From NCBI GenBank assembly GCA_937974465.1, contig CALJWY010000086.1:1-15947 (forward strand): a stretch of 15,947 nt of DNA, read 5' to 3'. Under the pieces are notes generated by a model. It ran no database searches, was not told where the DNA came from, and saw only the letters and a list, made by a program, of their open reading frames with translations. This DNA comes from an uncultured Lysobacterales bacterium. Its GTDB lineage: Bacteria; Pseudomonadota; Gammaproteobacteria; Xanthomonadales; SZUA-36. The position numbers and the translations under genes were made by a program. Shown in pieces: positions 15,679 through 15,947 of the stretch; positions within the stretch are counted from its first letter, which is position 1, and each line of letters starts with the position of its first letter.

Positions 15679-15947
15679 CTAACCGTTTTGTTTCAGCAAT
15701 CGCCTGTATGACTGGTATCTCCACTCAAGGATATGCCCGTCCTCAACAGCCCGTTTTATCGCACAGTCAGGTTCGGTCGCATGGACACAGTTATTAAAAT
15801 GACATTGACCCAGCCAGGGTTTGAATTCCACAAAGCCCGCTGCGAGATCCTCCTTGTCCAATTTCCAGATGCCGTACTCCCAGACGCCCGGGGAGTCGAT
15901 CAGGAAGCCGCCTTCGGGAATCTGGTACAGCATGGTTGTCGTCGTGG
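15679..15947 (-). CDS. rsgA: Ribosome small subunit-dependent GTPase A, C-terminal part (5' end missing)
   Basis: Circularly permuted GTPase that checks late maturation of the 30S subunit and releases RbfA. Only about the last 89 residues are in the window; the gene continues past the right edge. Visible are the TTT of switch I at the extreme edge, the G3 motif DSPG, and the zinc knuckle CHFNNCVHATEPDC, with the same C-x4-C-x-H-x5-C spacing as E. coli RsgA, followed by the closing helices (EWRYQSYRRLL). An internal ATG 15 bases from the edge is not the true start, because the conserved TTT residues lie in frame before it. One oddity is Trp in DSPGVWEYG, where most relatives have Arg after the G3 motif. 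Confidence 0.93.
   Translation of the reverse strand, partial: TTTTMLYQIPEGGFLIDSPGVWEYGIWKLDKEDLAAGFVEFKPWLGQCHFNNCVHATEPDCAIKRAVEDGHILEWRYQSYRRLLKQNG

Overview
The window reads as an ordinary chromosomal segment of a gammaproteobacterium of moderate GC content. The evidence is gene content: mfd of E. coli-like length next to a CsiV-type gene, a DusB with the catalytic block seen in E. coli, RsgA with the standard zinc knuckle, and a small membrane protein paired with a TrkA-N type potassium channel. I cannot name a genus. Every gene lies on the minus strand, so transcription runs from high to low coordinates, and I see no mobile element, CRISPR array, RNA gene or sign of recent transfer.

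In transcription order: (1) The 3' end of rsgA (ribosome assembly GTPase) enters at the right edge. A small exported BamE/SmpA-like protein follows, apparently with its own extended -10 promoter, and ends in a clear intrinsic terminator. (2) A TraB/TIKI-family membrane protein is next. (3) After a 195-base gap with two dyad elements comes a tightly packed run: dusB, a large DUF349 helical protein, an NhaC-type Na+/H+ antiporter, and mfd. Junctions are 5 bases, 3 bases, and a 4-base ATGA overlap. (4) csiV, a peptidoglycan-binding cofactor family, follows mfd after 149 bases. (5) A double-domain periplasmic M16 zinc peptidase follows after 146 bases. (6) Beyond a strong hairpin lies a GTG-started four-helix membrane protein, then a truncated two-helix potassium channel with a cytoplasmic NAD-binding domain, cut by the left edge.

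The themes are housekeeping: ribosome and tRNA maturation (rsgA, dusB), transcription-coupled repair (mfd), cell-wall and periplasmic upkeep (csiV, M16 peptidase, the small exported protein) and monovalent cation balance (nhaC, the channel pair). I found no convincing undescribed system. The points most worth a second look are the dusB-DUF349-nhaC-mfd gene order (no fis after dusB), the dyads in the dusB leader, a 60-base AT-rich patch at the nhaC start, and the four-helix protein/channel pair. No gene-free stretch exceeds 300 bases.
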